Assembly (NCBI GenBank): GCA_015143295.1
Contig: CM026561.1
Coordinates: forward strand, 39,126,875 to 39,190,874
Direction of reading: 5' to 3'
Length of the DNA stretch: 64,000 nucleotides
Source of the DNA: Tetracentron sinense
Taxonomy: Eukaryota > Streptophyta > Magnoliopsida > Trochodendrales > Trochodendraceae
The notes beneath the pieces are model-generated. The model searched no databases. It worked only from the letters and a program-made list of their open reading frames with translations, and was not told the DNA's origin. Both the position numbers and the translations under genes were made by a program. Below are positions 58,450 through 64,000 of this stretch, piece after piece. Numbering within the stretch: position 1 is the first letter of the stretch; every line of letters begins with the position of its first letter.

Positions 58450-59215
58450 GGAACTAGAGTTTTCTAACGGCTCTCTTTGTTGGAACCTAGCCGAGAGAGA
58501 GAGAGAGAGAGAGCGAGTTTCTTGTATGAGTGAGTTCGGGCTGTCTGAAAGTTCAGGGTTCCCGATGTTTCTAGGGTTTGGAAGAGATCTAAAAACAATT
58601 AGTTTCTGGAGTTGTGATGATGAAGTATCAATCCGTTTCTTTACTGTGCAGACTTACAATCTTGTGGCATTTCTTAGGTTTTGCAGGATTAGGGTTTTTC
58701 TGGTTTTCAACTACCGACAGGTTAGTTTGCTGAGGGTTTGAGCATTCTAGGGTTTTGGAGATGGATGCAGAAGGTTTTAGCTGGTAAAAAATAGAGAGAA
58801 GAAAGAGAAATCCGAAGCTCAGAAGGGACGAGGTCGTGCAGGGTTGTGAGTGTGAAGACAGAAAAGAAGGGGATTGTGGTAAATCCATCTGAAGATGCGA
58901 TGAATAAAGTGATTTCCGTCGCTCTGATGAGGTTGTAAAAAGGGGAAATGCCCCAAAGGGAGATAATGGTGGTAAATTGAAAGGGAGAAATGTTGAAACC
59001 ACTGAGGGAATAATTATGTGAAAGAATCATTGGAAAGAGTTCTGGCCTGGCTGAGGAATCAGAGTTCAGAGCAGCCATCTGATAAACAGAGCGAAAATGA
59101 TGTAGTCAATCCAGACATCTGTTTCAGATGGAAGGTCAGATGCAGACTCTCTAGATTGCAGTGAAACAAAGAAGCACGAAGGTTTGGTTAAGTCTCTTTA
59201 GCCTGTTTAAGTGCT
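58450..59215 (+). other. Transcript-like tract, no intact frame
   Basis: After a (GA)n repeat (58494-58513) the sequence has coding-like words in several frames (for example VLAWLRNQSSEQPSDKQSEN near 59040) separated by stops. It could be a decayed gene or a noncoding transcript; no family recognised. Confidence 0.3.
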
Positions 59216-59383
59216 TAATACATGCATTTTGTCTTTGATTCCATTATCAAGCTATCTGTCAAATATTGCACTTCTGTTGTCAAGGTTATATGTAAGCTTA
59301 GTTCAATTGCAATAGCTCTAAACTAGGTTATAATCTCTTGTAATTATTTTTTACATCATTATATATTTATATATACCGTTTAT

Positions 59384-60115
59384 TTGATACTCCATTATCT
59401 CTACCTTAGTTCCCCTTGTATATGGGCATGCAGGTGTTAGCTGGACTTCATTGATCGTCAACTCAAACAGATTATCACAATAGTTATAGAAATTAATTGT
59501 TGCCTAATTTTCTAATTATGTTAATGAGTTGTATATGATTATAATAATGCATTCTATCTTACTTCCACATCCCCCATGATTAAAAATTTAGAAATCTGAA
59601 CTTTGTTTGAAATTGTAAAAGGTCGGTGCTCCCTCTGCAACTTTATTGTAGGTGTTGAGGAACAGTAATTTCATGCCAGGTGGATAGCAGGCATTTTGAG
59701 GGAAGTTGTGGAATGTGGATGTTCTCAATAGTTACAGAAATTAATATTTGATTAATTTTCTAATTATGTTGATGAATAGTTACCGTTTATCTGATACTCC
59801 ATTATCTCTACCTTAGTTCCCCTTGTATATGGGCATGCAGGTGTTAGCTGGACTTCATTGATCGTCAACTCAAACAGATTATCACAATAGTTATAGAAAT
59901 TAATTGTTGCCTAATTTTCTAATTATGTTAATGAGTTGTATATGATAAAAATAATACATTCTATCTTACTTCCACACTCCCCATGATTAAAAATTTAGAA
60001 ATATGAACTTTTGCATGAAATTGTAAAAGGTCAGTGCTCCCTCTGCAACTTTATTGCAGGTGTTGTGGAACCATAATTTGATGCCAGGTGGATAGCAGGC
60101 ATTCTGATGGAGGTT
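59384..60115 (+). repeat. 407-bp direct duplication
   Basis: The block with CAGGTGTTAGCTGGACTTCA at 59431 recurs at 59838. Both copies continue through AAATTAATTGTTGCCTAATT and GGTGGATAGCAGGCATT. A third, partial copy lies at 62145-62385. Confidence 0.8.
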
Positions 60116-61190
60116 GTGAATGTTCAATCTTAAAATATACTAGAATTGCATTTTTCTTTGCTTGTTGCTTACCATTCTCATTGGGTTCCATCAATGCCAA
60201 ATGCTTTTGTTGTTGCTAGTTAAGCATTTTTTCAGGTTTCCAATTTGGGGAGAGAGAATGGATTGTTTTGTATTTAAAAGAAATATTGTTCCAAGAAAGG
60301 GAGAGTCTAACCGATTTATACTCTCTCTAAAAACTTGACACGTGGCATGCAAAATACTTTTTTTTTGTCTTCATGCCTAGATTCATTCATAGATCATAAA
60401 TATTGGAATCAATTTTGGAAAACCGATCGTTGGATGTCAAGGTGGGTTCCTTTGGAGACATGTGACAAAAAAAATTAGCCCGATTGAACACTTTTAGACC
60501 TTCTTATTAGACCTCAATTAGTCAACATTAACTCCCCACACTAGACCTTTACCTAGGCTATAGAAATCTTTAATTTCAATCAAATGGTCTAAAAACGTAC
60601 GACCGGGCTATTTTTTGCCATGTCTTTCAAGAGACATACCTTGACATCCAACAGTCAGAATCGAAAACAAACTGCCATGTGTTGGGTTTTTAGCGGGGCA
60701 CTCTCACTAGAGGTCACCCTAGAATGTCACCCTATATATATATATATATATCATGTATTTGAGTGACATATGACACTCCTTTGGGACATCATGCATCAAG
60801 TTTCATTACTACGTTGTGCAATTTTTTTTTTTATTTCTTTTCACTCAAACGTGAACTTTGATAAAATAATAAGGCAAACACATGAGACTTGCTACATCTG
60901 TACCTCATGAAATGCAAAAAATTTAAAGATGAAAAATCTACAAAATGAACCCTAGAAAATCTATGTTTTGTGGACTATTCGAGTCTTTCGCATGGGGACA
61001 TGCTACACCCCACGAACATGCATTATCTCCCTTAGAATTACTACTACTGTCCTTAGTCCTGAGATCTTTAGAATTAGCAAAATATTCAAATTATTATTTG
61101 TTTATTACTTCATTTACTTTAATGGTGTTTACAATAATTTAGGGCTTTTACTTATAATTTATTTCCTTTGCAATCTCTCATAAATAAATT
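59740..61190 (+). repeat. Segmental duplication, unit A
   Basis: This tract matches 62150-63740 in order: CTGCAACTTTATTGCAGGTG, CATCAATGCCAAATGCTTTT, GGATGTCAAGGTGGGTTCCT, CACTAGAGGTCACCCTAGAA and ATGAAATGCAAAAAATTTAA blocks. No coding sequence. Confidence 0.75.
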
Positions 61191-62149
61191 GTTTATTTTA
61201 AAATAAAATATCCCGTGTCCTCGAATCCAACATTTTTGAGATTCTCTAAATTCGATACCCACATCTGTATTAGATGCCGACACCGGTGGCCACTCCGTGT
61301 CCACGCCACTTAGCCTAGAAATGTTGTTCTGCCCTAATGATTTATCCAAGAAGAATGCTTTGGTGAGAAAAACATCCCGATATTGCTTACTCTAAATAAA
61401 TTATTGCAGGCAGTTGGGTCTTTTGCTTACAAACTGGCAAGTAGGTTTCTTTTGACATTCAAGGCATACTCGGATTGCAGTCTCTGCATATAATAGTATT
61501 TCATTTTTATGTTTTTTTCTATTGAATTTTCTTTTTGATTATGAGTACCAAGTTTTTTTTGTGCGTATGTAGCTGTTGGTAAACTCAATAGGGGGGGAGG
61601 ACCTATGGCTGCTTGGCTTTGATAAAATAATAAGTCAAATACAAAGAGGACCTGCTAGGCTGCTACATCTTTACATCATGAAATGAGAAAAATTTGAAGG
61701 TTGGGAAAATTCTAGATTACACCAGAAGTGTGCTGTTTTACCCCATTATTTTTATAAACACAATCCTTTTGTGTACTCTAAATCAATTACTGTAGGCAAA
61801 TGATCTTTTGCTTAAGAATCGACACCTGGGTTAGGCAATCTCTGCATATAAGGAATACTTTGTCAAGGGAAACGACTGTTTATTGTGGTTTAAGTATGCT
61901 TAAGTATAGTGGTATATTAGTCTTTTTGGTTATGATAAGAGTTTATTTTGTATTTCTTGTAACTGGTTAATTATTTAAATAAAGTTGATGTCTATTCTTG
62001 ATGATGCTTCACATGGACCTCCTGATTTTAGTATTATTGCTCTATCATCTTCTACTGTCAGTCCTACTATTTAGCTGGTGATTTGGGGAATTATTTGGTA
62101 ATTGGAAAAATGTTGAAGTTGATGTCACTCTGAGGGATGTTGTGGATGT

Positions 62150-63740
62150 TCTCAATAGTTACAGAAATTAATTTTTGATTAATTTTCTAATTATGTTGAT
62201 GAGTTGTATATGATTATAATAATACATTCTATCTTACTTCCACATTCCCATGATGAAAATTTTAGTAATCTGAACTTTGCATGAAATTGTAAAAGATCGG
62301 TGCTCCCTCTGCAACTTTATTGCAGGTGTTGAGGAACCGTAATTTCATGCTAGGTGGATAGCAGGCATTTTGAGGGATGTTGTGGATTGTCAATCTTAAA
62401 ACATACTAGATTTGCATCTTTCTTCGATTGTTTGTTACCATTATCATTGGGTTGCATCAATGCCAAATGCTTTTGTTGCTGCTAGTTAAGCATTCTCCAG
62501 GTTTCCAATTTGGGGTAGAGAAGAATTGGATAGTTTTGTATTGATAAGAAATATTGTTCAAGAAAGGGAGAGTCTAACTAATATATACCCTCTTTAGAAA
62601 CTTGACACGTGGCATGCCAAATACCTTTTTTTTTTTTGTCTTCATGCACAAATTCATTCATAGACCATAAATATTGGATTCATATTTGGAAAACAGGCCG
62701 TTGGATGTCAAGGTGGGTTCCTTTGGAGACACGTGGCAAAAAGCCCGATTGAACACTTTTAGACCTTAGTTGGTCATTATTAACTCCCTAGTGTTCACTA
62801 GACCTTTACCTAGGCTATAGAAGAAATCTCTGATTCAATCAAATGGTCTAGAAACGTACGACCGGACTGATTTTTTGCCATATGTCTTTTAAGAGACCTA
62901 CCTTGACATCCACTAGTCCGAATCAAAACAAATTTCCTTGTGTTGGGTATTTAGCGGGGTACTCTCACTAGAGGTCACCCTAGAATGTCACCCTATATAT
63001 AATATTTATATGCGTGACACATAAGCAACTTTGACTATGTGTCATGTGTTTGAGTGACACATGGCACTCGTTTGGGCCCACAAAAGAAATCCATGATGGG
63101 TCCCTTCATAACACGTGACAAAATCAACCCAACCTGAGATGTGTAGGTCATCCCATCCATTGAGCGATGGAAAAGGGGTGTGAAGAGTGAAGACATAAAG
63201 AGTGACTGGCACTCGTTTGGGCCCACAAAAGAAATCCATGATGGGTCCCTTCATAACACGTGACAAAATCAACCCAACCTGAGATGTGTAGGTCATCCCA
63301 TCCGTTGAGCGATTGAAAAGGGGTGTGAAGAGTGAAGACATAAAGAGTGACTGGGTAAGGGCCCATCACAGCAGCCTGCAGCGGGCCCAACACAACAACT
63401 TGCAGCTTAAGCAAGACATCATGCATAAGTTTCATTACTGGGTTGTGCAAATTTTTTTCTTTTCTTCTTTTACAAAGGTGAATTTTGATAAAATAATAAG
63501 GCAAACACATGAGACTTACTACATCTTTACCTCATGAAATGCAAAAAATTTAAAGATTTGAAAACCATTATATGAACCTAGAATCTATATTTTGTGGGCT
63601 ATTTGAGTCTGTAGCAGGGGGACATGCATTATTATGCCCCTTAGAATTATTACTGTCCTTACATCTTTAGAGTTAGCAAAATATTCAAATTATTATTCGT
63701 TTATTACTTCATTTGCTTTAATTCATGTCTTATTTACATA
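62150..63740 (+). repeat. Segmental duplication, unit B
   Basis: Diverged direct copy of 59740-61190, about 2.4 kb away. It holds an extra 145-bp tandem duplication (63063-63352) that unit A lacks. Confidence 0.75.
63063..63352 (+). repeat. 145-bp tandem duplication
   Basis: GGCACTCGTTTGGGCCCACA begins units at 63063 and 63208. The two copies are almost identical. Open frames on - across it repeat the same peptide and are artefacts. Confidence 0.95.
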
Positions 63741-63747
63741 TTACGAT

Positions 63748-64000
63748 GTGTTATTATCAGTGTAGTCAAGGTGTCGCCTAGGCGACGCCTAGGCGATTTT
63801 GGGCCTCAACCGCCTAGGCCACCCCTCTAGGCAGGCGTGCTTTAAAAAAATCCAAAAAATCCAAATAAATAGGGGGGGCTTTGCCTAATATTATACATGG
63901 ACAGTGACACGAATTTGAGTATTTGACCTAGATTTTGAAGTGTTTAATACTTCACTATGTCAACATGTTTTTGGTTATGTGATGAATGATTGTAATAGAC
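63748..64000. mobile_element. Left part of a MITE-like element running off the window
   Basis: AAGGTGTCGCCTAGGCGACG followed by CCTAGGCGATTTTGGGCC is a palindrome-rich terminal sequence of the kind seen in plant hAT-type MITEs. The other end is outside the window. Confidence 0.4.

Noticed and set aside
63035-63510. Overlapping - strand frames with repeated peptides
   Set aside because: They result from the 145-bp tandem duplication, and no conserved protein is seen.

Overview
This is AT-rich plant nuclear DNA, almost certainly from a eudicot. The gene structures are plant-type GT-AG, and the repeats are plant Mutator-like (MULE), hAT, Helitron, PIF/Harbinger-type, SINE, Ty3-gypsy and Ty1-copia families. 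Only one large gene is clearly intact: a 13-exon raffinose synthase / alkaline alpha-galactosidase-type gene (RFS6/DIN10-like, 774 aa, 47490-52504, + strand). Two short two-exon genes for secreted eight-cysteine defensin-like peptides (9080-9538 and 23145-24036, - strand) form a diverged paralogue pair. An intronless 265-aa membrane protein of unknown function (17037-17834) is probably real. Host gene relics are a frameshifted small basic protein gene (16398-16689) and a UDP-glycosyltransferase fragment (about 31370-31690).

Layout. 1-345 is foldback MITE sequence, interrupted by a 7.5-kb MULE (355-7868; 83-bp TIRs, exact 9-bp target duplication). The MULE carries a decayed DUF1985-Ulp1 protease gene on + and the N-terminal remnant of a mudrA-like transposase gene on -. 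9.0-24.1 kb holds the two defensin-like genes. Between them lie a small Helitron (9914-10299), a Ty3-gypsy-type solo LTR with an internal 80-bp tandem array (10405-11950), a Helitron carrying a captured piece of a PLAC8/cell-number-regulator gene (12033-13847), a 24-C homopolymer, foldback MITEs, the membrane-protein gene and a hAT element (21768-22324). 24.7-43.8 kb is repeat-dominated: Helitrons, foldback MITE clusters, a hAT with an exact 8-bp target duplication (26989-27590), SINEs, and a 2.5-kb foldback MULE (41267-43754) with a nested hAT (41878-42449). 44.0-52.7 kb is the raffinose-synthase-family locus: a probable ABRE/TATA promoter, a long MITE-filled leader intron, the coding exons and a poly(A) signal. 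52.8-57.4 kb has two small Helitrons and a broken Ty1-copia relic on -. 57.9-64.0 kb has another 146-bp MULE MITE, a transcript-like tract without an open frame, and direct segmental duplications.

How things work together. The raffinose-family gene would act in galactinol/raffinose metabolism or alpha-galactoside turnover; an ABRE-like element upstream of a TATA box fits stress or ABA control. The defensin-like peptides would be secreted. Most of the rest is nested transposon history, and many insertions can be ordered by their exact target duplications. I found no operon-like, CRISPR or prokaryotic features and no wholly new system. The most unusual items are the mirrored gene leaders of the Ulp1-bearing MULE, the modular foldback MULE, and the Helitron gene capture.
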